A DNA stretch of 64,000 nucleotides from Camellia lanceoleosa (GCA_025200525.1 CM045763.1:85836131-85900130), one strand, 5' to 3'; shown: positions 1 through 10,573, counted from the first letter of the stretch. Made by a program: numbers and translations. Notes: generated by a model not told the origin, from the sequence alone.

Positions 1-11
1 GCAGTGCGAGG

Positions 12-551
12 CTAGAACTTGACGTCAAACTGTCCCAACTCGACCGCCCACTTAAGAATTCGACCGGAAAAGTCCACCCGCTTGAATAAAGCTTTAAGGG
101 GGAAGTCGGTCAGAACGATTATTGTATGTGCATGGAAATAGTGCACCAACTTCCTTGAGGCCATCATTAATGCCAACGCAAGTTTTTCCATCGGCAAGTA
201 TCTCGACTCTGCCGGTAGCAAGGTTTTGCTGATGTAGAAGATAGGGAGGTGCTTGATTCCTTCTGAGCGGACAAGCACCGCACTGATTGCATGTTGAGAA
301 ATGGCCAGATATAGGTAGAGTTCTTCTCCGGGCACCGGTGTGACCAACAGTGACGCTGAAGACAAATACTTTTTGAGCTCAGCCAAAGCCCGATCACACT
401 CTCCATCCCATGAGAACTTTGATTTCAAGGCTTAAAAGAAGGGGCGGCAGCGATCTGATGACCGGCTTATAAATCGATTAAGCACGGCGGCCATTCCGGC
501 CAGATGCTGCATGTCCTTAGCCGAGTTGGGCTGTTTTAACTCTTGCACGGC
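12..551 (-). pseudogene. pol: Gypsy pol: connection and RNase H-like domain, broken
   Basis: Stops occur at about 551 and 434 in the connection region. The frame 428-12 then reads FSWDGECDRALAELKKYL, the usual region after RT, followed by YLYLAISQHAISAVLVR and a segment resembling the start of the RNase H fold of gypsy elements (PIFYISKTL, ESRYLPMEKLALAL, HTIIVLTDFPL). RNase H removes the RNA template during reverse transcription. The window ends before the rest of RNase H and integrase. Confidence 0.75.
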
Positions 552-1092
552 TCAGATTTGTGTAGGGTCTGCTTCGATACCTCGGTTTGTGACTAGGAAA
601 CCCAAAAATTTTCTAGATCCCACGCCGAAGGCACACTTAGACGCATTCAGGCGCAGCTTGTGCTTTTTGAGAATAGCGAACATCTCGGCCAAGTCAGACA
701 AATGGTTTGTTTGATACCGGCTCTTAACCACCATATCATCAATATAAGCCTCCATTGTCCGACCTAGCAGAGGAGCGAACATCTTGGTCACCATCCTTTG
801 AAAAGTTGCCCCGGCGTTCTTCAAACCAAAAGGCATGACTTGGTAGCAAAAGAGACCCCTTTGGCGTAGTGAATAAGGTGATCTCTCGGTTGGGCCCATG
901 CATGGAAATTTGATGGTAGCCGCGGTAGGCGTCCAAGAAACTGAGCCTGTTATGTCCAGCCGTTAAGTCCACAAGCTAGTTTATTCTAGGCAGAGGGAAG
1001 TTGTCTTTCGGACAAGCTTGGTTGACGGTCTTGTAGTCGACGCAAACTCGCCACTTCCCATTCTTCTTAGGCACCACGACTGTGTTTGAAAT
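552..1092 (-). pseudogene. pol: Gypsy pol: reverse transcriptase core, broken
   Basis: The RT core is split over two overlapping frames. The upstream frame (972-739) carries [11 protein letters not shown], with the first catalytic aspartate. The downstream frame (899-552) carries [18 protein letters not shown] and then the catalytic YIDD box at about 746-735, followed by the thumb-side [15 protein letters not shown] frameshift near 890 separates the first aspartate from YIDD. Residues before FLDAY are also interrupted by stops near 1090 and 975. The catalytic residues are still recognisable, so the decay is moderate. Confidence 0.8.
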
Positions 1093-1853
1093 CTACCGAG
1101 GGTAGTGCACTTCCTTAATCGCTTGCACCTCAAGCAAGTTCTTCACTTCCTCCGCAACTACCTCGGCGTGATGCAGCGCCGATCTCCTTCTTCGCTGAAT
1201 GACCGGCTTGGCTCCGAGGAAGACATTGAGATGATGGCATATAAAACTCGGATCGAAATCGGGCATGTCATAAGGCGACCACACGAAGACTTCGATATTG
1301 GTCATCAAAAACTCAACCATCTCGGTCCTTTCTTGAGTGGTAAGGCTTGAGCCGAGCAAGAAGAACTTGTCTAGACTCTCTGTATCAATTCGTACTTCCA
1401 CAAATTCCTCGACGGCTTTGTCCTCGGCGTTAGTGCCCACATCGTCAAGGACTTTCCAGTCCTCCGGTCCCTCTATCATTTGGACGAAGCCCTTAGCAGC
1501 TCGGCTCTCATTTACTGCCACGAAGCATTGCTTCGACATGACTTGATCGCTCCAGACCTCTTCGATTGCCCCCATAGCCGAGGGGAATCTCATCACCTGA
1601 TGGTAGGTCGATATCACGGCTTGCATAGCGTGAAGCCATCCCCTTCCAAGGATCAAATTATAAGTAGATGGCACCTGCAACACTCAGAACTCCACTTGTT
1701 TGACCACGGATCTCGCTTTGACCGGCAAGATAATCTTTCCCAAAGGCCACTCTGGTTGCGAGTTGAAACCAACCAAGCGGTTGTTCTGGCCAAATCAGAT
1801 CTCGAGCTTGAGGCTTTGAAAGCGTCGTAGTACATGATCTCGATCGAGCTTCC
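1093..1853 (-). pseudogene. pol: Gypsy pol: protease and start of reverse transcriptase, broken
   Basis: After the TAG at 1856-1854 the frame continues GSSIEIMYYDAFK, the body of an aspartic protease whose active-site D-x-G is interrupted by that stop. The reading then changes frame between about 1830 and 1690 and resumes as VPSTYNLILGRGWLHAM, typical of the protease C-terminal part. The long frame 1683-1093 continues through a linker into the start of reverse transcriptase (MPDFDPSFICHHLNV, KPVIQRRRR, AIKEVHYPR), where it stops. It follows gag directly on the same strand. At least one frameshift and two stops mean no functional protease can be made. Confidence 0.75.
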
Positions 1854-3830
1854 CTAATCAATCAAGATCCGTTTGACATCAAATTCTTTGACGCGGAGTG
1901 TAACCACTAAGGCATCGTTGTATGGCGTCTGAACGCGCTCTAGGTCTCTTGAGGAGAAACTGATCACATCTTTTACTTCGGTCTTTCCCCTCTTGATCGC
2001 AGGCTGAACCGACAAAACTTCCCTCATGTGTTCTGCCTTCTTGATCATACCTCGGAGCTCGCATACACGCGTCGGTTCCACTATGTCGTGGATGACATTA
2101 ACAACCCCTTGTGGAGGCGCATTTTGGTCATCCACTCCCCGCGGGTCAACCGGAGCTTGATTTGCCTTCACGCCCCCATCAATGTAAAGGTCCAGGTGTC
2201 TGGCTGCGACTAGCTCTTCCAAGTGTTGCTTCAAAGGCAAACAATCCTCTGTCCGGTGGCCTCGCTCCTGGTGAAACGTGCAACGGTACCTCGGATTGAA
2301 GCCCTTCTGTTTGTCGCCTAACTTAGCAGGAAACCGGACATACTCCTCGTCATGAATTTCACTTAGTATGCGATAGATTGGAATCTTAAAGACCGTGGTG
2401 ATGCCTGTCCTTGCTTTCAACCTTCTGTTTGCATCAGCTACGTCATCCCGGTCATTTCGACGTCCTTTATCCTGATTTTTGCGATTTGAGCCACGGTCTG
2501 ATTCCTCAGCGCGGTCACTTGTTCGGCTGGACTCTTGTTCGACCGCGTGTACTTTTCCAGCCGACCTCTTGTCTGTTGCTACCAGAGTTGCCTTCGCAGT
2601 AAATGCTGACGTATCATCCTCTACTCGGATGTGCTCATTAATGCGTTGCATGAGTTGGCCCATGGATGTCGGTTGGTGCATGGTAAGCGAGTCCCGCAGT
2701 CTATGTCCGACCAGGAGACCACGCTTGTATTGTGTGATTGCCAGGTTGATCGGGCAATCCAAGATCTCGTTGAAGGTCTCCCAATATCTGGAGTTGTATG
2801 CCTTCAATGTGTCGCTCGGTTCTATCTTGACACTCAGTAGGTGGTCAACTTCCTTTGGTGTTTTTGTGTTGGTTTTGAAGCGCGTCACAAAGGCTTCGGC
2901 CAACTGATGCCACCTTTCTATGCTCCCCTCTGGCAACCTCTCGAACCATTTCAAGCCCAGTTTACCTAAACTTGACGGGAAGATAAGGCACATAAGTGCG
3001 TCATTCCGCCTATGTCTGGCCATGACTTGTCGAAAGTGGCTTACATGTATGTAGGGATCGGTTTTTCCGTCGTAGAGCGTGAATTTAGGCTGGTGGAAGC
3101 CTGCCGGAAGCAGTGTTGTTTCTATCTCCAGGGAGAAAGGGGTGGCGCTCAGCTTTGCGAAGTTTGTATTTGGAAGGAGTGGCGCTGCTAGGCGGGGTGG
3201 AGGCATTCCAACCTCTTCGCTGGCGTGTACCCCATAAGATAACCACTGGAACGCCTGCACCCTCTGAGCCTCCCGCCGGCGAGCCCGTTTCTTAAAGACT
3301 GCCTGCAAATTCTCTGAACGAGCGGAATAGGAGTGCCTCGACGTCGTCTCCGGACGTGAAGACTGGTAAGTGCTATCTTGCGCGTTGGACTTTTCTGCAC
3401 ACACATCGAAATCACCAACCTTGTAACTTCTAGTAATAGAAATGGATAGAGTGTGTCGCTGACTCTGACTGCCTGAACGGCGGGGTTGGGTGCGCTCACT
3501 GTGGTCTCTCAGTCCAGCTATACCCTTCCCTTTGACATGCCGCTTCAGCTCCTCCATCTCTGCCGCCATTCGCCGGATGACGGCATCCTGGTCCCTTAGC
3601 TTGTGTTCCAGACGTCTGACATGTGATTCTCTTCGCCGCCGATGATCGTCTGAACTCCGTGAATGACCATAACTTTTTCCGCGCTTATCTCGTGCGTCTC
3701 CCGACTGTCCTCCGGGGAATGTCTCCAGGTCTGCCATTGGAGGGATGGTGGGATGTCCTTCTCTCCGTCTGCCTGACTCCGATGTAACTTCGTCGATGGC
3801 AGACAACAGAATCTCGTCGTTGTTCACCAT
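1854..3830 (-). CDS. gag: Gypsy gag polyprotein (open reading frame intact)
   Basis: This 658-residue frame starts about 50 bases after the primer site. It begins with a basic, charged N-terminus; a heptad-like coiled coil lies near residues 70-97. A retrotransposon gag domain follows at roughly residues 235-370 (GKLGLKWFERLPEGSIERW, then a basic helix). A lysine/arginine/aspartate-rich linker leads to the zinc-knuckle variant CTFHQERGHRTEDC, about 130 residues before the end. The protein would form the virus-like particle and bind element RNA. The frame ends at a TAG exactly where the protease active site should begin (...RILID, stop, GSS), so gag and protease are now separated by a nonsense codon. 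No other break was seen. Confidence 0.85.
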   Translation of the reverse strand: MVNNDEILLSAIDEVTSESGRRREGHPTIPPMADLETFPGGQSGDARDKRGKSYGHSRSSDDHRRRRESHVRRLEHKLRDQDAVIRRMAAEMEELKRHVKGKGIAGLRDHSERTQPRRSGSQSQRHTLSISITRSYKVGDFDVCAEKSNAQDSTYQSSRPETTSRHSYSARSENLQAVFKKRARRREAQRVQAFQWLSYGVHASEEVGMPPPRLAAPLLPNTNFAKLSATPFSLEIETTLLPAGFHQPKFTLYDGKTDPYIHVSHFRQVMARHRRNDALMCLIFPSSLGKLGLKWFERLPEGSIERWHQLAEAFVTRFKTNTKTPKEVDHLLSVKIEPSDTLKAYNSRYWETFNEILDCPINLAITQYKRGLLVGHRLRDSLTMHQPTSMGQLMQRINEHIRVEDDTSAFTAKATLVATDKRSAGKVHAVEQESSRTSDRAEESDRGSNRKNQDKGRRNDRDDVADANRRLKARTGITTVFKIPIYRILSEIHDEEYVRFPAKLGDKQKGFNPRYRCTFHQERGHRTEDCLPLKQHLEELVAARHLDLYIDGGVKANQAPVDPRGVDDQNAPPQGVVNVIHDIVEPTRVCELRGMIKKAEHMREVLSVQPAIKRGKTEVKDVISFSSRDLERVQTPYNDALVVTLRVKEFDVKRILID

Positions 3831-3877
3831 AGAGGGCGATCAGATGAGCCTGGAAGACAAGGTTTTGTCTGTCAAGT

Positions 3878-3895
3878 TTCCTACAGACGGCGCCA
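3878..3895 (-). other. Primer-binding site, tRNA-Asp type
   Basis: The minus strand reads TGGCGCCGTCTGTAGGAA two bases after the LTR ends. TGGCGCCG is complementary to the 3' end of plant tRNA-Asp (with CCA), the primer commonly used by Tat/Athila elements. The match weakens after the first eight or nine bases, as in many such elements. Confidence 0.7.
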
Positions 3896-3900
3896 ATTGT

Positions 3901-4078
3901 ACGGGGAGCAAATATTCAGGCAAGCCCATACTCCTTTCTTCCAAGCTACTGTCTGTCCGATCGACCTGCGAGCACAATGGCGGTGAGCTACGGGGAGCAA
4001 ATATTCAGGCAAGCCCGTACTCCTTTCTTCCAAGCTACTGTCTGTCCGATCGACCTGCGAACACAACGGTGGTGAGCT
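3901..4078. repeat. 89-bp direct tandem duplication inside the LTR
   Basis: Two copies (3901-3989 and 3990-4078) begin ACGGGGAGCAAATATTCAGG and differ at only a few bases. The unit lies at the 3' (U5) end of the LTR, and the first copy runs to within three bases of the LTR terminus. It could be a replication slip at the end of the LTR or a family feature; the other LTR would decide. Confidence 0.85.
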
Positions 4079-4220
4079 ACCCGACGCTGTGTGGTCGGAA
4101 AAACCCTCCGACGATCAAGTTAGTACACACACCAGGGGATAGATAGAGAGAAGGGAGAGTGTTTAGAGTTTTTGTATCTCACCAAATGTTCCTCTGCTCA
4201 GCATGGGGGGCGCAGACTTG

Positions 4221-4230
4221 CTTATATACC
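4221..4230 (-). promoter_or_regulatory. TATA-like box in the gypsy LTR
   Basis: On the minus strand the sequence is GGTATATAAG, a good plant TATA box about 450 bp into the LTR and upstream of gag. It is the best TATA match in the LTR. The transcription start would be about 30 bases further down, near 4190; this is inference. Confidence 0.45.
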
Positions 4231-4673
4231 TTCTGCACCCCAAATCCACTCCCATTAGTCTCTCGACACGTGGTGCAGCTGTCCTATCTGTCAGCACAAA
4301 TCTTGCTGAACACCACTTAACCAAACTGCCCACCCCATCTTGGGATCTCAGAGTCGTCAGTGCATCTCCTCATTATCAACGTCTTGTCGGTTGCCAGAGC
4401 GTTCCGCTCGCCGTGCTCAATGAGGACAGAGCTCAGCTGCATCCCGGCATAACCGACCTCGGGACAGCTCATGCTCGTTTGCCGTCGGCCTTCCTTCCGG
4501 GCTAACTCATGAACCGTGGAACAACCACGCCTTTCCTGGCGTCGGTCATCTCACTCGATCAGCCTCTACACCATGAAGCCAAGTAACTCGGTCCAACTTC
4601 GGCCCAATCTTGTTCGGCCTAAATTTGTCCGGCCATTACCTCGGCGCAATCCAGATCATAAATCTCCCTCTCA

Positions 4674-4883
4674 AAGGATATCTTTATCAACAATGTCAAC
4701 ATCAACAGGGTCATCATCCATAGCAATATCATCCATGACTGGTACAGGATCATCATCCATAGCAATGTATGTGTCATCATCACGCACTCGAGCACGTCTA
4801 CGTCCACGTTCAGCATTCTCTAATTCACGGAGTCTTCTGTTCGAAGCTGTTACTGATCGATGTTGATTGGGATTGGTGTCCAT
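4674..4883 (-). pseudogene. Unidentified acidic exon cut by the gypsy LTR
   Basis: About 69 codons are read on the minus strand from ATG at 4883: an N-terminus with RRLRELENAERGRRRARVR, then a strongly acidic stretch with repeated AMDDDPV motifs. The bases before the ATG (TTTCCTGTATGTAG) look like a 3' splice site, so an upstream exon may lie to the right. The frame runs straight into the gypsy LTR at 4673, so the rest of the gene was separated by the insertion. I do not recognise the family; a transposon-encoded protein or a host gene are both possible. Confidence 0.4.
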
Positions 4884-7100
4884 CTACATACAGGAAATTT
4901 TTTGCATCAATTCAATATAGCATTTATAGTGATACGAAAAATAGCAAAAGGAAAAATAAGAACAAAAAAAACTATATATTATATAGTACCAAAGTTCATG
5001 AATTTAATATGCAGCCAAACTAAGCCTAGTTAAAGTTCAGTTAACAATTTTTTTATCTTGGTTTTTTACCTTACCAACTTGGTTTGAAACAGTTTGACTA
5101 TATCAAATTAAGAATCAATCTGTGTTCTAGTTTGACTACTTCATTGAACTCAGAAATTAGAGGTCAAAAGCACATGACTCCATCATAAATGTTGAAAGTA
5201 AACTCATCATATTTTATGCTTCACTCATAATACAATGCATAACAAAGTTTCGACACATGCAAATGAAAGTGAATCAAATACCACTAAGCAATAAAAAACA
5301 ATCAGTGATTTGTTCATAACTTTTATCCAAAAACTAAAGTCAACATCTGAAGTACACATCTTTCGTATATATAATATATCGTGATATATATAAATTATCT
5401 CAAATCTATAATTGTTAATCAGAATTGGGATTACTAGAAAGAGCAAGAAAAGTTCACAAGCTAGCATGAAGAAAGTTTACTATGACAAAGGCTGCTTCTA
5501 GAGAAAATAAAATTGCATTAAAAACATAAATTTCAAATTCAAAACTATTTCTGATTCCTCTTATGATCACTTCATTTACGATGAAAATACCTACCATTAT
5601 TCTTATAATTTCACAAATGACACTCATATCATTCATGTTATGAGTATAAATTACGTACAAAAATTTTACAAGTATATCTTGGTGGCCTATGTAACTTGGT
5701 CTAACAACAAAAGAAAAAGAAAAAAATAAGCATTCGGAACTTCAATGCCGAAAGAACACAATAATTTTGAAACTACAGAACCGAATAAATCTATTAAATT
5801 CGGAAGAGAACTATCGAAAAAACTGAAAATTTTCTAAACTATATAACCAAAATTATTTTCTAAATTCGGAATATAACTGTCGACTATGTTATCTATTTTT
5901 GGTTCTTGAGTTCCAAATTTTGTGCACAAATTCGGCAAACCAGTGTCGACATCCTCAAATAGTAACCAACATGGAAAAATTCGACGATTTCATGGCAATT
6001 GAGTGTAGAAAAATCTAAAAATGGTAAAATGCAATATCAAAATAATAAATGTAAAAACAAAATGGGAAGATTCCTTATCTTCAACACTGTTTTGGAGGTT
6101 TTCAATACAGGTTCAATGGAGGTCTTCCTTCCATGGATGTCTTCAATGGAGGTTTTCACTTCAGACAAAGTAAATGTTTCAGACTTTGGTGTTCAAGGAT
6201 TTGCGTGGGTGGCAGTTCAGACTTTGGTTTTCAAGTCTTCAAACAATGTGTGGAAAGGAAAGAAGGGGTCTGTGATGTGTGTACAATAATATTGAGTGAG
6301 AATGTAATTGTAATCTTAAATATGTAAACTGAGAAAATTAATCCATAAATAAATTAATAGGGATGTGTATTGAGAAAAGATGTATTCTAAGTTATCTAGG
6401 TGGGTGGAAATAGAATTTCTCATGTATCATTAGAATTTTAATAGAAGCATCTCCAGAGGACTATTTAAAAGAGATTTGTTAGTTATTATAACTAATTTTA
6501 TATTATTTTACTCACTCCAATGGATTAATTAGTATGATAGCTATTTTAACAAAATTCTTGGAGACTACTATATTTGTAGAGTATTAAGAGACTCTTTAAG
6601 CTAGTTTGTGTGGATAAATATGTAAAATAAAAAGTAATATTATAACACATAGATGAAAAATTAGTTAAGTAAAATAAAAAGTATACAATTTTTATATTTT
6701 AACTAATGAAAAATAAAGAGTAACATTAGCGTTACTCTCCTAAATGGGATTTAATAGTAAACACCCAAATAATATATTCAAATATAATTTATTTACATAA
6801 CAATCTTAAATATCCCCTTCAAAAAAATCTCAAATATTATTAAACATTGAAGCAAACACCAAATCTATTAAACCCTTACATGGGGTTGGATCAATTGGAA
6901 TCTGGACCTACCTAAATTTATAATTGGATCTAAAAGTAAAAGAAATAAAATCCAGAACTAAGTTTTTAAAATGGGCCAACCCTGATCCCATAATTCATTA
7001 GTTAAAAAACACCCAAATATGTTGGACTCTTTCTTTCAGCCAACCTTAGTTGGGTGTGCTGGACTCGACTGATTATTTATTTAGAATGTTGGCCCATTTT
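4884..7100. other. AT-rich DNA, no gene recognised
   Basis: No convincing coding exon, RNA gene or complete element was found. Short frames (for example 5999-6289 plus) have low-complexity composition and no known motif. Around 6061-6180 a short motif similar to ATGGAGGTCTTC recurs, which looks like local duplication. A segment near 6449 (GCATCTCCAGAGG) resembles the end of common plant MITEs, but no matching inverted end was found. Confidence 0.5.
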
Positions 7101-7120
7101 GTTTTTGTAAATTTTGATTT

Positions 7121-7143
7121 CTCTCTCTCTCTCTCTCTCTCTC
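7121..7143. repeat. (CT)n microsatellite
   Basis: An uninterrupted CT dinucleotide run of about 23 bases. A shorter CT run recurs at about 7247-7258, inside repeated GAATTTGAACAAATAAA sequence. Confidence 0.9.
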
Positions 7144-7199
7144 AATTCTTGGAGCAAACCAACAATATCGATGAGATATGCCTCCTAACTTTGCCATTT

Positions 7200-7570
7200 G
7201 AACATAGAGCCATTGTTGAGAATTTGAACAAATAAAATTACAGGACCCCTCTCTCTCTGAGTATATATGAGAATTTGAACAAATAAAGATAAAAAATTGA
7301 ACAAATAAATTTTTTGAATAGATAAAAAATTGAATAGATAGAAAAAGTTGAACAAATTTTTTTTTGAACATATGAAGTTTTTGAACAATTTGAACAGATC
7401 TGTCAAAATAAAATTTCAATATAAATAGGCAAAACTGGAAAAAAAAAAAAATGTCCTCAAAAACAACAACAGATGATTTTTTTGAACAATTTGAACAGAT
7501 AGGTCAAAAGAAAATTTCAATATAAAAAGGCAAAACTGAAAAGAAAATGTTTTCAAAAACAACAAAAGGT
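7200..7570. repeat. Degenerate repeats including a 101-bp tandem pair
   Basis: The motif TTGAACAAAT/TTGAATAGAT recurs about every 15-30 bases between 7200 and 7380. It is followed by two longer copies starting at 7381 and 7482 (period 101 bp): each runs TTGAACAATTTGAACAGAT, then TTTCAATATAAA, then GGCAAAACTG, then CAAAAACAACAA. Frames called across this stretch are low-complexity F/N/K runs and are not genes. Confidence 0.75.
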
Positions 7571-7905
7571 ACTTCTTGCCACAATATTTTACAAAGCATG
7601 TATTTCTTACCAAAAGAAATTATCTAGTGGACCCAACGTCTTAACCAATCTTTATATTGGATTTATTGCCAATTTTCTCGATAAAATATTCCAAATTATA
7701 ACTGAAATCAATTTTAGCCCTGATAAAAAACACTACAAAGTGTCCTAACAATCAAATTTTTGAATCCGTTGAATATTTAAATATTTTGAGCACGTCACTT
7801 GGGAAGAAAGTTTCAACGAGACTGTGCGTTTTCTTTAGGTAGTTTTGTGGTGGTATAATGAAATGGTGTTTTTTTGAAAGAAAAAAAAAATTATATATAT
7901 ATATA

Positions 7906-8613
7906 GGGGTGTTTGTTTGGTGGAAGTAGGCCATAGGATTGGACTCCATGTCTAACAAAGTGGATTATCCAATGTTTGGTTAAAAAAATAAAAGTCGGAC
8001 TATTGTTTGGTCAGACTAATAATCCCTTATACACGTGGAATAACTCAATCCCATGAGGGTGTGAGATAGAAATAGGCGGACTGAGCCAACCTCCGAATTA
8101 GTTAGTTAAGTGACGAAATTAACTCTCAAATATATATAAAATTGATTTCTTTCATTTTTAAATTTTGTTTTTTAAAACATGTTGAATTATTTTAATCCTA
8201 TGTAAATTAATCTCATGATATATAATTGTCTTCTCTTACTTTTTTTTTTTTTTTCCCTTTTTTGTACTAGCAAAATCATAATACAAATATATTTCTAATG
8301 TCGTGTTTAAATAAAATTAAAAGTGTTTTTGTGAAATAACATAAAATATACTTTAAATAAAATAAAATAAAATAAATTATACTTCAAATTTAAGTATTGT
8401 CATTGTAAACAATTTAAACAATATACTTCATAATTTTCAAATCAAACATGAGATTCACTAAGTTAGGCATTTATATACATCTAATCACATGAGAAAATAA
8501 ATATATGATACACATCATTTCGGGCGAAATAGTTTAGAGACTATGTATCCCAAGACTATCAAATCGTTACATTATAATCTCCCCTTATTTAATCCATCCA
8601 AACAAACATGACC
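7906..8613. mobile_element. Probable PIF/Harbinger-type MITE, 708 bp
   Basis: The left end GGGGTGTTTGTTTGGTGGA and the inverted right end (GGTCATGTTTGTTTGGATGGA on the minus strand) form imperfect terminal inverted repeats. The trinucleotide ATA flanks both sides (7903-7905 and 8614-8616). The G-rich start followed by TGTTTGG is common to Tourist-like plant MITEs. There is no coding capacity. The flanking DNA is itself a TA run, so the target duplication is weak evidence. Confidence 0.5.
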
Positions 8614-8984
8614 ATAGTCCTTATAATTTGTCTATTGTACTAATAATTTCAAATGTCTAAATTTTGTCATTTAATTTATTATGCAGTGTCAATAATGAAT
8701 GACAGTTGTTAATAAATTAAACAGAAACCAATGAAAAATGTTAAATTAAGAAAGAAATGGATAATTTTAAATTTGAAAATTCTAACTATACGCCACATAA
8801 AATATTTGTACACACGATTTGTGTCATTTAGATATAATTTTTTGAAGAAAAAAAAAACTAATTAGATATACATTATTTTTAATTTTTTATATCCGAACTA
8901 TTATTTTTTGTTCAATTTTTTTTTTGGTAATGTGCAAATAAAATTATCGTTTCAAGTTGCATGTCAACATTTCAATCATTTTAG

Positions 8985-9415
8985 ATTCTCTCAAGTTAGA
9001 TCAAGTTGGCCATCAAACTTTAGAAAGTGTTTGAGTTTGGTGGGTCTATTTTGAGATCGATTTGGTGATCTAAAATGTTCATTTTATAGGACTCATTGAG
9101 TAAAATATTTACATAAAAAATAAGATAATCGAACATCGATAGCTATATGTTTGAATGACATTTGTTTTAAAAAAAAAAAAGAGACAATAATTATAATTTC
9201 AAAAATAATCATCAATTTTTGGTAATGCAAATGTGATTCAAACATATAACTACTAATGTCTGATCATCTTGTTTTTTGCATGAATAACTACTCAACGAGT
9301 TTTAAAAAATGAATGATTCGGATCACCAAAATCAATCTCAAAATGGCCTACCTAAGCCCCAATACTCTCTCAATTTAAGATGACCAATTTGAGATAATCC
9401 AAACTTGTTTTTGGA
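8985..9415. mobile_element. Foldback MITE with long inverted arms
   Basis: The left arm (about 8985-9165) and right arm (about 9225-9415) are imperfect reverse complements along most of their length; for example TTTTGAGATCGATTTGGTGATC on the left pairs with GATCACCAAAATCAATCTCAAAA on the right, and GCTATATGTTTGAATGACAT pairs with ATGTGATTCAAACATATAAC. About 75 percent pairing by eye over about 180 bp. It codes for nothing. Exact ends and target duplication were not resolved. Confidence 0.65.
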
Positions 9416-9421
9416 GTGTGT

Positions 9422-9555
9422 ACCATATTGTTTGGGATGATCTAAATAAGTGTACTTTTTGTCTTTTTATATAAAGATGTGTAAAAAAGTAGAGAGATAA
9501 TGTGAATGAAAAAAGATAAAAAGTGTGTATTTATTTAGGATAGCCAAACTTGACC
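9422..9555. mobile_element. Short Tourist-like MITE
   Basis: The inverted ends CATATTGTTTGGGATGATC and GGTCAAGTTTGGCTATCC (minus) both run into CTAAATA. The interior (GTGTACTTTTTGTCTTTTTAT, GTAGAGAGATAATGTGAATG) matches the element at 13124-13262 in inverted orientation. A clear target duplication was not found at the left end. Confidence 0.55.
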
Positions 9556-10573
9556 TTATGAGATTTATAGTTTTTGGTTATGAACTATTGAAATGTTAGT
9601 TATGATTTGATCATGACTCATTGTTTGGTATTAGTTATAATTCATTGCGATGTTGATTATGACATATTATGATTTTTATTTTTGATTAAATATTCGACTA
9701 TACATTTGTGGTGTTTGATTATGAGTTATTATTATTAGTATTATTTTTAATTATGACTAAAAATAATTTTATTACAACATTTATGGTAATGAACACCTCA
9801 AATGCCATAAATTGCTTACGATACACATCTGTTGAGAGTGTGTAGAATGACCCTTTGAAACTAGTAAATAACTATTTTGCCCTTTAAATTGACATATTAT
9901 AATCAAGACATTTGGCCTAGTGGTTGTGTAATACTTTTTGTGGTGTGAGATTGTAGGTTCAAGCTCTATAGAGAGGAGTTTAATATTTTTTGTGGTGGTT
10001 TTTTTCTACCAAATTATGGAGTTGAATGTAATTAGTAGTGATTGTTGAGCTCGGCGAGCTTTATTGACTTTCTAATTATTGCGAATTAATAATTTATTTA
10101 ATAATGTAAAATTTATCATACTTATAATTAATATCCTATCGATTAACAAAAAAATAAAATTGACATACTGTTAAAATTTTAATTATAAAATTGATGTAAT
10201 TAAATTATAAATACTGAATTGATACAATACACAAATTATAAATATTACGGGTATAATTTATTTTCCTTTTTTTTTTTTGATCGATAAATATTAGTTGTTA
10301 GATGTTAGATTAGCATTTATGAGAAAAAATCTCCCCACTCTTGACAAAGCACCTAAGTATTTGCACTGCTTTAATTCAATCCCCTAAAGGAGACTAAAGA
10401 CATGATGGCCAACTATACAAAACCTAGTTGGTTTAATTTATTTTCCTTCTTGTAGAAGATGGTCACTTAAAAAACCATTTTGCATGCTTTTGGTAATGAA
10501 GTTTCAAAACCCACAATATCACGTGTTTGTTAAGGTTGTCATTTTTCGAACCTTAAAACGTTAGAAAAATTTT
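9556..10573. other. AT-rich DNA, nothing recognised
   Basis: No gene, tRNA or complete element was found. The region holds T-rich low-complexity sequence and short variants of TTATGACTTATTATGA at about 9570-9780. A segment at about 9905-10060 (TAGTGGTTGTGTAATAC, GATTGTAGGTTCAAGC) faintly recalls a retroposed tRNA-like sequence but lacks paired arms I could trace. Confidence 0.4.

Larger units (their letters stand above)
1..4673 (-). mobile_element. Ty3/gypsy (Tat-like) LTR retrotransposon, 5' part
   Basis: Read on the minus strand the order is LTR (4673-3898), primer-binding site, gag, protease, reverse transcriptase and RNase H-like domain, and the element then leaves the window at base 1, so integrase and the 3' LTR are not seen. 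This order is that of Ty3/gypsy elements. The gag zinc-knuckle variant CTFHQERGHRTEDC and the tRNA-Asp-type primer site point to the plant Tat/Athila group; that lineage call is from motif memory. Gag is open for 658 codons, but pol has stops and frame changes, so this copy is not autonomous. The LTR end interrupts an unrelated acidic exon at 4674-4883. Confidence 0.9.
3898..4673 (-). repeat. 5' LTR of the gypsy element
   Basis: On the minus strand the LTR starts TGAGAGGGAG at 4673 and ends in CA at 3898, two bases before the primer-binding site. That gives 776 bp with canonical TG...CA ends. A TATA-like box lies at 4230-4221, so transcription would start near 4190 and U3 would be about 480 bp. 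The U5 side holds an 89-bp tandem duplication. The partner LTR is outside the window, so the outer boundary is inferred from the TG end and from the change of sequence character at 4674. Confidence 0.75.

Noticed and set aside
3878..3895. Possible tRNA gene fragment
   Set aside because: It is the primer-binding site directly after the LTR, not a folded tRNA.
1..4673. Integrated plant pararetrovirus
   Set aside because: LTRs, a tRNA-Asp primer site and a Tat-type gag order fit a retrotransposon; no movement-protein or coat-type motifs were seen.
5225..5660. Two minus-strand frames rich in I, V and F
   Set aside because: Hydrophobic by AT composition; no recognisable family.
7050..7420. Overlapping frames with F/I/K-rich proteins
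   Set aside because: Low-complexity translations of AT-rich tandem repeats.
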